NCBI GenBank assembly: GCA_020852815.1
Contig: JADZAN010000010.1
Coordinates: 1-64,000, forward strand
Direction: 5' to 3'
Length of the DNA: 64,000 nt
Source: Gemmatimonadaceae bacterium
Lineage (GTDB): Bacteria; Gemmatimonadota; Gemmatimonadetes; Gemmatimonadales; Gemmatimonadaceae
Below are positions 8,123 to 17,188 of the stretch, in pieces (position 1 is the first letter of the stretch; every line of letters begins with the position of its first letter). The position numbers were made by a program, and so were the translations under genes. The notes under the pieces are model-generated. The model had not been told where the DNA came from, ran no database searches, and was given only the letters and a program-made list of their open reading frames with translations.

Positions 8123-11100
8123 CTACCGCTGCGGCGGTCGCGACTGCCCAGGGGCGTCGGTGGTGCGATCGCTTCCCACACCCACCTCACGCACGCCGAA
8201 CAGGAACGGTTCGCTCCCCTTGGGCTGCACCCGCAACCCGACAGCCGCCATCGCCGTCCGCCCGGCCGGGATGTTCGCCACCCAGGCGTTCCCCTTCGAC
8301 GCCCACCGCACCCCGACTGCTCGCTCTGATGGCTGATCCGTGACCGCGACGTAGCCGAAGGCGGGATTGAACAGGACGTCCTGATAGTCGAAGGCGATGG
8401 ACGACGCGGGGAACCCGCTGTGGTCCACGACCGCCTTCCAACGACCGGCAGCAGGCGACTCGATGCGTATCATCTCGCCGCCGCCCGACGGGTCTCCGTC
8501 GGCGCGTGCCGCCACGCACTCCTTCTTGGTGCAATCGTAGAGGTACAGGTCGAGATCTCCGCTGCTCCCCGCCGCCGGCCGCACGCGCGTCGAGAGCATG
8601 GTCGTTCCCGGCGGGACCTCGATGTCGAATAGCTGCTGGGCGCGAGGCGCCAGCGTCCCGGTCGAACGACGCGCGGCTCCCATGGGCATCCCGATCGCGT
8701 TCCCGTCGGGGAGCACGCCGAAGGTATTGGTGAGCGTCACGTCGAACGCGCCCCCGGCGGCGAGCGCCCCGGCGGCCGTGGCGCCTAACGCCGTCACGGT
8801 CACGGTCACGGCGGTGGGCGGGACCGCCGAGTCGATCTTGGCCTGCTGCCAGTCGAAGGTGCGCGTGTCGTCCACGTCCTGGAGGCGCACTTCCCAGGTT
8901 CCCGCGACCGGCTCGCTCACCCAGTACGTGGCGTTGTTGCTGGCCGGTGCGCCGAAGCCGAATCCAGCACCCGAGCCCCCCGTCGCTCCCGTGGTGACCA
9001 TCGACGCGGTGCGCGTGTCGGGACGCATGATCGCGACGGCCGGCTTTCGCTTGGTCGACGACACGTCGACGCGAAGCGCCGACACGCCCGAGGGGATGCG
9101 ATAGTATAGATGGGACATGCCGGGGCGCGGGATCTCGACCTTCTGCTGCGATCGGTAGCCGCTGTCGCTCGCCAGGAGCTGTGCCGCCACCACGGTGGCC
9201 TGCGTGCGATACTCGATGCCGGGTGATCCCGCATAGTCGAGCGTGAGCATCGCCGAGTGCACGCCGGGTGCGGTTGGCGCAATGCGGACCGGGACGTCGA
9301 CCGGCGTGCGGAGCGGGAGCGTCACGGATGCTGCCGAGCTGTAGGCTCCGAGCTCGTTCCCCTTCCAGCCGATGGCAAAGGTGAGCGGCCCGCGCGGACC
9401 CGTGGTGCGCGTGAACGTGATCACGCGCGTCCCGGTGTCTCCCGTGGTCCACCCCTCGCGCTCGAAGATCCCAACGCCGACGTTAGGCTCGGCGAGCAGG
9501 TGGCTCGTCGCGTGCTGGACCGGTGCTCGGCTCACGATCGTGAGCGCCGTGCGTGCGGTGTCGAGTGCCTTGAGCGCTTCCCAGGCGCCGGCCACGTTCA
9601 CCACACCGTTCCCCTGCTTGTACGAGGGGAGGTGCGCGATCCAGCGTCCGGAGTTCATGATGGCCTGGCGCAGCCGGTAGGCGTCGAATGACACGCCGCT
9701 CTGTCGTGCCGCGCTGATGAGGAGTGCGACTGCCCCTGCGGTTGTCGGTGTCGCCGTGGAGGTGCCGCCGGCGATGTTGTAGCCTGGTGGGAGTTGCATG
9801 AGCCCGGGGATCGCGGTCCCCTCGAGGAATCCGCGCCCGGTGCTGACGTAGTTCGAGGGGGCGATGATGTCCGGCTTCTGCGCGCCGTTGCCCATTGGGC
9901 CGTATCCACCGGTGATGAGCAGGTTGTCGTCCATCGCCACTCGCACGCCGTGGTTAGCCATGAAGTTCGCCTTGCTCTCGTGCGCGCCGATCGAGATCGC
10001 GCCCGGTGCCAGGGCGTAGTCGTCGATCGCCGCCAGCACGGCATAGTTGTGCGTCGGGATGACGAGCGGCTTCTTGTACCTGGCGATCAGCCGACCATAG
10101 ATCACCGTCGGCACCAGTCGTCCGTCGAAGAGCAGGTAGTTGCGGGCGATGACCGAACTCTGCTCCAGGAAGACCACGTCCACGGCGGGGTGCTTCATTG
10201 CGATGATCACGGCCTCGGTCTGTCCGTACGCCGCGCCGCCCTCGGCCACATTGACCAGGCGCGCGCCCGGCGCAACGCCGTCGAAGCGCCCCGCGGTGCC
10301 TCGGCTCGCCGCCGCGGCGCCGACCACCAACGACGCGTGGCTGGCCACGCCAAAGTTGAGGGAGACGAGCTTGCGCGCGCGATCGGTCTGCACGGCGTAG
10401 CTCACGCTCTCGCGAACTGGCGTGGCCGGGTTGTCAATGCCGAGCACCCCGAAGTCCGGCCGGACTGCATAGTCGGTGTAGGGTTTCTCGTCGCGAAAGT
10501 CGTGGTCCTGGTCGGTGTCGAGCCAGACGTCGTTGCTCGCCTCGTTCCACAGGACGCCGAACAGGCGGCTCGATCCTTTCGGGTTCCCGTCGCGATTGAG
10601 GTCCTTGTCGATCCCGGCGCGGTTGAGCGAGTCGAAGACCGCCTCGTCGAGGATGGCGATGCGATAGGGGCCGGCCGCAGGCGCCGTGTAGGCAACGCCG
10701 TTGTAGCTGAAGCGGCCGTCGGTGCCGGCGCTCACCGAGTCCTTCATGCGCAACCACTGCCCGTCGTTCTCGTCGTCGATGTCCACGGCCGTCATGTACC
10801 CGGCGATCTTGCGCGTCGGCGTGCCGTCGAGGGTCCTCGCCACCTGCAACTCGGGGAGGAGGGCGTCGAGGTTCTGGTCGATGATGGCGATGCCCACCCC
10901 GCGTCCATCGAACGTGGGGTTCGCGCGCCGCCAGTCGATCGCCCCCATGTCGGTGAGCGGATCGTAGCGATCAGTGAGGGGGGTCTCGGGGAGGGGCGGT
11001 GGCCAGCGCCCCTTCGTCGTGTCGCGCACGACGCCAAACGTCCCGTGCGGGACCGTCCATGGAGCGAACGGGAGAACGGAACCGATGCTGGTTGCTGCCG

Positions 11101-11509
11101 ACGGCTCCGCCGGTGACCAGGCGCTGGCGGGGACCTGGTCGTTGGCCCGACCAAAGGCGCGGCTGATTCCGGAGATCGAGACGTCGACGCTGTGGATGTT
11201 CGCGTCGCCGACCAGGCGGTCGACGCTGTCGAGCGGGAGGTGCACGCGCAGGTAGTCCACGTCGTCGTCGCGATAGCGCACCGTACCGCCCAAGCGCTTG
11301 GCGAGGAGCGCCGCCTTTGCATTGGCGCCGGGCATCGCCGCGACCACGAGCGTCACACCGCTGTCACCGCGCGCGCGGGCGGTGGCCAACTCCCCTCGCG
11401 CATCCTTGAAGAGGAACGCTCGTCGCGGCGGATCGACCGATTGCTGGGCGGAGATCGTCGAGATCGCGACGAGGAGCGAGGCGGAGAGGGCGAGCGGCAG
11501 CGCGCGCAT
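8123..11509 (-). CDS. Secreted subtilisin-like serine protease (S8 family)
   Basis: A 1128-residue exported protease with a Sec signal peptide (residues 1-21, ending SAQQ). The catalytic triad is visible as Asp211 (AIIDQN), His391 (ASHASLV) and Ser584 (GGTSTATP). The His and Ser boxes deviate from the usual HGTHVAG and GTSMAxP, yet all three catalytic residues stay. A long insertion separates Asp and His. The C-terminal 500 residues look like beta-sandwich modules, with a stretch resembling pre-peptidase C-terminal domains (LDLYLYDC). It probably acts outside the cytoplasm in protein degradation. Start ATG 11509 gives the signal peptide directly. It is transcribed divergently from the next gene. 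Confidence 0.9.
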   Translation of the reverse strand: MRALPLALSASLLVAISTISAQQSVDPPRRAFLFKDARGELATARARGDSGVTLVVAAMPGANAKAALLAKRLGGTVRYRDDDVDYLRVHLPLDSVDRLVGDANIHSVDVSISGISRAFGRANDQVPASAWSPAEPSAATSIGSVLPFAPWTVPHGTFGVVRDTTKGRWPPPLPETPLTDRYDPLTDMGAIDWRRANPTFDGRGVGIAIIDQNLDALLPELQVARTLDGTPTRKIAGYMTAVDIDDENDGQWLRMKDSVSAGTDGRFSYNGVAYTAPAAGPYRIAILDEAVFDSLNRAGIDKDLNRDGNPKGSSRLFGVLWNEASNDVWLDTDQDHDFRDEKPYTDYAVRPDFGVLGIDNPATPVRESVSYAVQTDRARKLVSLNFGVASHASLVVGAAAASRGTAGRFDGVAPGARLVNVAEGGAAYGQTEAVIIAMKHPAVDVVFLEQSSVIARNYLLFDGRLVPTVIYGRLIARYKKPLVIPTHNYAVLAAIDDYALAPGAISIGAHESKANFMANHGVRVAMDDNLLITGGYGPMGNGAQKPDIIAPSNYVSTGRGFLEGTAIPGLMQLPPGYNIAGGTSTATPTTAGAVALLISAARQSGVSFDAYRLRQAIMNSGRWIAHLPSYKQGNGVVNVAGAWEALKALDTARTALTIVSRAPVQHATSHLLAEPNVGVGIFEREGWTTGDTGTRVITFTRTTGPRGPLTFAIGWKGNELGAYSSAASVTLPLRTPVDVPVRIAPTAPGVHSAMLTLDYAGSPGIEYRTQATVVAAQLLASDSGYRSQQKVEIPRPGMSHLYYRIPSGVSALRVDVSSTKRKPAVAIMRPDTRTASMVTTGATGGSGAGFGFGAPASNNATYWVSEPVAGTWEVRLQDVDDTRTFDWQQAKIDSAVPPTAVTVTVTALGATAAGALAAGGAFDVTLTNTFGVLPDGNAIGMPMGAARRSTGTLAPRAQQLFDIEVPPGTTMLSTRVRPAAGSSGDLDLYLYDCTKKECVAARADGDPSGGGEMIRIESPAAGRWKAVVDHSGFPASSIAFDYQDVLFNPAFGYVAVTDQPSERAVGVRWASKGNAWVANIPAGRTAMAAVGLRVQPKGSEPFLFGVREVGVGSDRTTDAPGQSRPPQR

Positions 11510-11654
11510 GACACACCGGTGTGGTGGGGGGATCGTCCAATCTCAGGACGGGTACCGATGAAGTCGAGGGGGGCGCGTGGAGGAGCGGACCACGTACGCC
11601 GTCCGCCAAGCGGAGTGCGGAACGCTGGTCAATCACAATCGCCGGGAGGGCATC

Positions 11655-12641
11655 ATGGGAGCAACGGTGCAGCACGCTCCAGTGGTCGCGCATCCAGGCA
11701 TCATACGGGCTCGAGAAGAATGTCGCGTCTGGATTGCACGCGGCGGTCTCGCGTTAGTCGCCGTCTTGATGGCCTGTTCAGATCGCCCGGCCGTCATCGA
11801 GCCACGCCCGCGCGTGAATCCGGCCTTCGTGACTGGGGCCGCCGCTGCGGCTCTACAGGCCGATGGACGCTTCGCCCTTTCGCCAGCGGTGGTCTCGCCG
11901 CCCGGCCAGCTCAATGCGGACCAGGCCAAAGCCGTCGCAGTCCGGTATGTGCGCGAGGTGGCACCCTTCCTCCTGAACTCCTGGATAGCCGCACATGGTA
12001 GTCCCATCGCGCCGGCAACCCTTTCCGCGTGCGATCGCGCGCTCTATGCGGCCAGCCCCTACGCGCCCTTGCCGACAACGGTCTCGGAGCTCTCGGTACG
12101 TAAGTTCGGACCGCACTGGATCGTACCGCTCTGCCCACCCGCCGGGCCGCCGCAGGTGGTGGTGAGCTTCTCGGCGCTCGCCACAGAGGTAGCGGCCGAT
12201 CTGAATGCCAGCACGAGCGTCTTGCGCATCGCGCGGGCGGACTTGTTGACATTTGGTCTACCCAGAGGGACGGTGGGCGGCATGTACAGTCCGGAGAGCG
12301 TGGCCTCGTACGCATTCACGAAGACAGGTCAGCGCGTGAGTAGCGTGCCAGAACTCGTAATGACGCCTATGCCGCAGGTGCCTGCCCTTGCACGCTGGTC
12401 GTTGTCCATCGAGGGATCGGTCACGCTCAAGGGCTCCGAGAGTGGCGCATCTCGCCAACGATCATCGCTGATGATCGGCTTCACGGATCGCTTCACGGAA
12501 TCCGGCCTGCTCGACCGGAATCCGAGCGCCGCCGCCAAGCTCCTGTCGTGGACCGATCCGGTTACCAAGGTGACTTTCACACCCGTGCTGCTGTCGTCCG
12601 CGCCAGTCGACGTCGAACTGGTGACGCGGGAGAAGCCATGA
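11655..12641 (+). CDS. Hypothetical lipoprotein
   Basis: A 328-residue protein of unknown function. A hydrophobic segment ending LVAVLMAC gives a lipobox-like site with Cys at about residue 41, which suggests lipidation, although the preceding N-terminus is longer than usual. ATG 11655 is chosen because GGGAGG lies about 5 bp upstream; an earlier ATG at 11577 lacks one. No catalytic motif is seen. The coding sequence has more A/T-ending codons than the housekeeping genes, in keeping with the accessory region. Confidence 0.65.
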   Translation: MGATVQHAPVVAHPGIIRAREECRVWIARGGLALVAVLMACSDRPAVIEPRPRVNPAFVTGAAAAALQADGRFALSPAVVSPPGQLNADQAKAVAVRYVREVAPFLLNSWIAAHGSPIAPATLSACDRALYAASPYAPLPTTVSELSVRKFGPHWIVPLCPPAGPPQVVVSFSALATEVAADLNASTSVLRIARADLLTFGLPRGTVGGMYSPESVASYAFTKTGQRVSSVPELVMTPMPQVPALARWSLSIEGSVTLKGSESGASRQRSSLMIGFTDRFTESGLLDRNPSAAAKLLSWTDPVTKVTFTPVLLSSAPVDVELVTREKP

Positions 12642-12918
12642 CCTTCGGGCGCATTCCGCTCTGACAATGTGTGTGAGACACCGACCTCCCCGCAGTTTGG
12701 TGTTCGAGGGTGATCGAGGATGTCGTTGTGTCGTCTGCTCTTGCCTCTTCCGTTGTGACTGCGCTGTATGCGGGGGTGTCAGCCACCCAGAAACCAGGAG
12801 CGGTTCACCGCGCCATCCTGCCTAACAGTTGCTGATTCGGTACGCTGGCACGTCGTCTTCCTACCTGCTGCAATCGGTGAGAGCGCCGTCGTTCTCCCAT
12901 CACGCTGGATTCGAGGCA

Positions 12919-14058
12919 ATGCGCTATTCGTCTCGCTGTGTCGCGGTGCTGTTGATCCACGCCGTCTCCGTCGCGGGGTGGTCGCAATCGCCCGCGCGGT
13001 GGACCGTCGCACCCAACCCCACGGTGACCATCGGCGGGGCTGCGGCAGACACCACCGACCTCTTGACCGCCGCAGTCGGCGCAACACGGTTGCCGGACGG
13101 AAGAATTCTCGTTGGGGACAATGCCGACTTTTCCCTGAGACTCTTCACCGCCAGCGGCAGGTTCTTGCGCGCGTATGGAAGGAAGGGGAACGGCCCGGGC
13201 GAGATCGGTCAACTCGGCGCGCTTCTGCGCTGTGGTGACTCACTGGTAACGTTTGATCTGGACGGTGACCGCGCCTCCGTTTTCTCACCCGATGGACGAT
13301 ACGTTCGCAGCTTCCGGTTTGATGCGCCCGGCGCTAGCCGCTCTCCGTACCAATCCCGCTGCAATAGTAACGGCTTCTTCGCGCACTTCGGGTGGGAACC
13401 CGAGAGTGACACTAAAACCGGAGTGTACCGCCCGCTGGTTCCATTCTGGCTTTCGGGAACGAACCCTGCAGTCCGACGCGTCTTCGGGCGCTTCGCCGGC
13501 TCAGAACGTTATGGAAGCGTGGCGACAAACGGAGTCTTCGGGTCGCGTCCCCTGCCGCTCGGAAAACAGCCGGTGGTCGCGGTCGGGACGAACCGGGTGT
13601 ACTTGGGCACTGGGGATCGCTACGAGATCCTGGTGTTCGATTTCTCGGGAAAGCAGTTGGCGCCGATTCGAAAGGGCGGCGTCGATCTTGAGACGACGAG
13701 TGACGACATCCGCTACGCCAAAGAGCGGGAGATCGCCAATTCTGGGCCACGTGCGCGCGCGAGTGTTGAGCGGGATTACAGCGCGATGCCGTTGCCAAAG
13801 ACGGTCCCAGCATACGCAGGGCTTGTCGTCGACGCGGACGGACACCTGTGGGTGCAGGATTACCCGCGTGGCAGGGCCACGACCGTATCGTGGTCGGTTT
13901 TCGCACCTGACGGGCGATTGGTCGCGGAGATTCCTCTTCCCGTCCACCTCGAAGTGTACGAGATCGGCAGGGATTATGTGCTCGGGCGTTTCTTGGATCC
14001 GGATGAGTCGGTACCGCAGATCAGGCTGTACCGGTTGAATCGATCTATGCGTCGCTAA
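12919..14058 (+). CDS. Secreted six-bladed beta-propeller protein
   Basis: A 379-residue exported protein with a Sec signal peptide (about residues 1-23). NHL/6-bladed-propeller-like repeats are visible, for example LPDGRILVGDNADFSLRLF, the family-typical GRKGNGPGE, and SPDGRYVRSFRF, with later blades VYLGTGDRYEILVFDF and VVDADGHLWVQDYP. Such proteins bind ligands or other proteins at the cell surface; no enzyme activity is implied. It is a paralogue of the propeller gene at 17188-18414, with shared GRKG[N/G]GPGE. The ATG at 12919 fits the signal peptide; an earlier frame start at 12829 does not. The gene ends exactly where IS21 remnants begin. Confidence 0.8.
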   Translation: MRYSSRCVAVLLIHAVSVAGWSQSPARWTVAPNPTVTIGGAAADTTDLLTAAVGATRLPDGRILVGDNADFSLRLFTASGRFLRAYGRKGNGPGEIGQLGALLRCGDSLVTFDLDGDRASVFSPDGRYVRSFRFDAPGASRSPYQSRCNSNGFFAHFGWEPESDTKTGVYRPLVPFWLSGTNPAVRRVFGRFAGSERYGSVATNGVFGSRPLPLGKQPVVAVGTNRVYLGTGDRYEILVFDFSGKQLAPIRKGGVDLETTSDDIRYAKEREIANSGPRARASVERDYSAMPLPKTVPAYAGLVVDADGHLWVQDYPRGRATTVSWSVFAPDGRLVAEIPLPVHLEVYEIGRDYVLGRFLDPDESVPQIRLYRLNRSMRR

Positions 14059-15132
14059 TCACTTCCCGCGCTTGGCCAGTCGGTGCTCGCAATCCGCCAG
14101 GCTTCGTCGAGGCGCGCCTGAGTTGGTTCAGCGAGAATAGTCGCCGGACGCCACGGTGAGCGGCTGCAAGCGCGCCAGCTCGACGCGCCCCGGACCACGG
14201 GCGGCTCCTTGGTCGCGCGCGAGTGACGGACCTCGTTGACCTCGCACAGCCAGTCGGTGAGCTGCCGCGGCAGGTCCTCCGTCAGATCGACGCAGCGGCG
14301 CGCGCGGAAGAAGGCCCGCTTCACGAAACCCACCAGATTCTCCACCGCCCCCTTCTGATCGGGACGGCGCGGGGTGCAGAGCTCGATGCTGACGCTTCCC
14401 TGAAGCCGTAGTCGAGTACGACCTGCGCGAGCGTGGGATTCCACACGATGCGCGCGCCGTCGCGTCGGACGACGACGGTCTTGGGATTGTCGAAGACAAC
14501 GCGCAGCGGCACGCCGCCGCTCGCGGCAAAGCTCGCGAGGAGGCTGCGCACGAGGGGCTCGACGCGCTCCGTCGCCACGACGACCACGTGCATCCAGCGC
14601 GAGTACTTCAAGCGATAGGCCGCGAAGTGGATCCGGCGGCGCGCGTCGCTCGTCACTCGTCAGGCGGACGTCGACCTGGCCGAAGTCGAACTGGGCGTGC
14701 CTCGCCGGCGACCCCCTCGAAGCGCACCATCACCTCGGCCGGGATCTCGGTGCGTGCCCCGGCAATCACCCAGTTGGTCGTCGAAAGGCCGAGCGGCGTG
14801 CCGGCCTCCCGTAGACGGCGCCAGATCTCACCCGGGGCGAGCCCCGGCTCCGTGGTGAGCCAGTCGCGCACGGTCGTGCGCAGCGCCGCATCGACACGGG
14901 GGCGCCCCAGCCGCCGCGCGGCACGCGCCGCGGCGTCATCCGCCGCCGTGACGGCGGGCTCCTTGGCGATGCGCTCCACGGTCAGCCGCGAGATCGCGTA
15001 CTGCTGCGCCACGGCGCCTGGCGTGACGCCGCTGGCGAGCAGCGCCTGGACGGCATGTCGGTCGAGCATCCTGAGCATCCTCCTCGGCGCCTCCCCGGGT
15101 GGGGGCCCGGCCGGTGCCGGGCACGACGCCAT
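14055..15132 (-). pseudogene. Frameshifted IstA-like transposase (element B)
   Basis: Reading 5'-3' on the minus strand, an HTH domain of about 160 residues starts at 15132 and continues, after a frameshift near 14655, into a DDE core in a second frame. It shifts again near 14400 for the QKGAVENLVGFVKR helix, and probably again near 14230, since the expected C-terminal tail is in yet another frame. Three shifts make the product inactive. Confidence 0.75.
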
Positions 15133-15205
15133 CGTGGGTCAGCGGCCCGCGGATGCGACAGACTTCAGAGAAGAAGTGCGACGGATTCTAGAGAACCCAC
15201 AGCGC
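14059..15205 (-). mobile_element. IS21-family element B, decayed
   Basis: An IstA-like transposase is spread over at least three frames: N-terminal HTH part 15132-14653, middle with the catalytic Asp (VVFDNPKT) 14656-14321, and C-terminal part with the catalytic Glu (KGAVENLVGFVKR) 14444-14055. No istB is seen. Its left end, around 15140-15205, has two related TCYGTCGCA boxes about 25 bp apart. That end interrupts the istA of element A, so B appears nested inside A. Confidence 0.75.
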
Positions 15206-16164
15206 CCGGAGCGCGGCGCGCTCAGTCGCCTCGAACACGCTCCGGCGACTGCCAGAGAGCTTCTGGAAGGGGCGGTCGTTCACGCGCTCGCAGCCCAGGG
15301 CGAGCGCCTGGTTGAGGGCGGCCAGCGAGTGGAAGACCTGGTGGCGGAGCGGCGCCAGGATCTCGCGCTCGACGATCTGCACCGTCGTCTCGACCTTGGC
15401 CTTGTCGCGCGGATGCCGGACCCGCGTCGGCAGCACGGCGGTACCGTAATGCGTCGCCAGATCCTGATAGGTCGGGTGGACCGTCGGCTCGTAATAGCAC
15501 GGCTGCCCCACGGCACTCTTCAGGTTGTCCGGGACCAGCAGCGCCGGCACGCCGCCCAGGGACTCCAGCATCCGCACATGGGCGCCGATCCAGTCGGGCA
15601 GCGCCTGCGTCCAGGTGGCCTCGACGTAGAGCAAGTGGCTCGCGCCTAACGCGCCGACGAAGATGTGCGGCGCGCCTCCTCGCCCGTGTCGAGATCGACG
15701 ACCGGCATGGTCATGCCGGCGTAGTCGACAAAGACGCGCTCCCCGGCGACGTGCACCTGCCGGAGCACCGGCTCAAGCGTGTCGCACCACGCGTCGTAGT
15801 GCCGGCAGAACTGGGTATACGGATACCCGTCGGGCGCTGTCGCCTTGTTCTCGGCCCAGAGCAGTTGGCGCGTGACGCCCTTCTGCTTGAGCTGCTGGTG
15901 CACCGTCGGCCAGTCGGGCATCGGCCGGCTGGCGGTCGGCGGCGCCGCCGCTCGCCGGAAGAGCTGGGCCTCGAGCGCCGCCTCGTCGAGAGCCGGTGGC
16001 AGGGGCCACGGGAGCCCCGACGGCTGGAAGCGGGCGAGGTACTCGTGCACGGTGCTCTGCGAGAGCGCGAGGCTCTGGGCGATCTCGCGCTGGCTCAAGC
16101 GCTGGTCGAACCGGAGGCGCAGGGCCTCCCCTACCATTCGCATCGGGATCCTCTCGGCAGGCAC
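15188..16164 (-). pseudogene. Frameshifted and truncated IstA transposase (element A)
   Basis: Codons 16164-15646 encode the IstA N-terminus: an HTH with LSQREIAQSLALSQSTVHEYL, then the first DDE aspartate in VFVDYAG. A one-base deletion near 15670 shifts the frame, and the remainder (to 15188) carries VPDNLKSAV with the second Asp and KAKVETTVQIVER with the Glu. The reading stops at LRALWVL, where IstA normally continues for about 150 residues, so the 3' end has been lost at the junction with element B. Confidence 0.8.
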
Positions 16165-16400
16165 CGCCTCGCTCCGGATTGAAGTCCGGCAGAAGCTGGC
16201 CCCGCGGTGGGATCCCGCACCCCTCAGGTCACCAGGCGGTTACCCGGTGATCGCCTTCGGCCGAAATGGGTGATCGGCTTCGAGCGAAACGGCTGATCCG
16301 CTTCCTCCGAAATGGGTGATGGGCTTGGAGCGAAATGGGTGATCGCCCTCGACCGAAACGAGGGATCGGCATCGACCGAAATACGCACGCGCACCTCAGG
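16165..16400 (-). mobile_element. Left end of IS21 element A with six 23-bp terminal repeats
   Basis: A core CGAAAYGGGTGATCGGC begins at 16262, 16285, 16308, 16331, 16354 and 16377, an exact 23-bp period with variation. It lies upstream of the istA start (16164), as expected for the multiple transposase-binding repeats found at IS21-family ends. The element probably ended close to 16385-16400, about 100 bp beyond the signal peptidase stop codon. Confidence 0.7.
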
Positions 16401-16495
16401 ACTGAACCGCTGTTGCCGCTTCGATGTGCTCATCGCTCCAATCTCCCACAGAGTGGAGCCTCCAGTAATCCCGGGGCGGTTCACATAACCCTCGC

Positions 16496-17188
16496 CTAGT
16501 GGAGCCGCCGCAGCGTCCGCTCAAGTCGTGCTCCGCGCCATAGACGCCTCGGTGTGCAGCAGTCACCGCTATGGGAAACCAACACCCCCACCACCCGACC
16601 CAATAGATCGCTCGAGGCGAAGAACCCAAACTCGCGTGAGTCTTGACTGTGCTGCCTATTGTCACCCAAGAGAAAGTACTTGTCTGTCGGCACGACAATC
16701 GGGCCCCAATCCTCATTGGTGGGAAAGAAACCGCGCATGCTGGGCCGCTTCACGTAGTCAATCTGCCACTGCATGGCTATCGAGGCGCCGTTGAGCCGCA
16801 ATGAGTCGGTTCGTGCATATGGCTCATCAATGGTATGATCATTGACGTACAGCTGCCCGGCACGCATTTCAACAGTCTCCCCGGGCAAGCCCAGGATGCG
16901 CTTGACCACCCGAAGATCGCCGACGCTCATCCGTTCCGGAAGGCGCGCCAATACCAAGTCGTTGCGCGCCCACGAATCGCCCCGAGCGTACGTAAGACCG
17001 GTCGCACGTCCCAGCCACGTGGGGCGCACCGCGAGCAATACATCGCCGGCCTGTACGGTGTCGAGCATGGACGTGCCGCGGGCGATGGCGGTGATGACCA
17101 AATACTTTCGCAAGACCAGTCCCAGCATCAGCACGGCCACCCACAGGCTGACAGTACCTAAGACGCGGCGACATCCGACACCCGGCAT
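16496..17188 (-). CDS. lepB: Signal peptidase I
   Basis: A 230-residue S26 serine protease that removes signal peptides. A single N-terminal membrane helix (about 12-35) is followed by the catalytic Ser40 (RGTSML), general-base Lys96 (VVKRILGLPGE), and box E LGDNRQHSQDSREFG. It begins with an ATG that shares one base with the stop codon of the upstream beta-propeller gene (TGATG), implying translational coupling. A longer frame starting at 17362 would run through that gene and is rejected. It is probably an extra, cluster-specific copy next to the usual lepB, since the genes before it encode exported products. Element A of IS21 begins about 100 bp downstream. Confidence 0.9.
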   Translation of the reverse strand: MPGVGCRRVLGTVSLWVAVLMLGLVLRKYLVITAIARGTSMLDTVQAGDVLLAVRPTWLGRATGLTYARGDSWARNDLVLARLPERMSVGDLRVVKRILGLPGETVEMRAGQLYVNDHTIDEPYARTDSLRLNGASIAMQWQIDYVKRPSMRGFFPTNEDWGPIVVPTDKYFLLGDNRQHSQDSREFGFFASSDLLGRVVGVLVSHSGDCCTPRRLWRGARLERTLRRLH

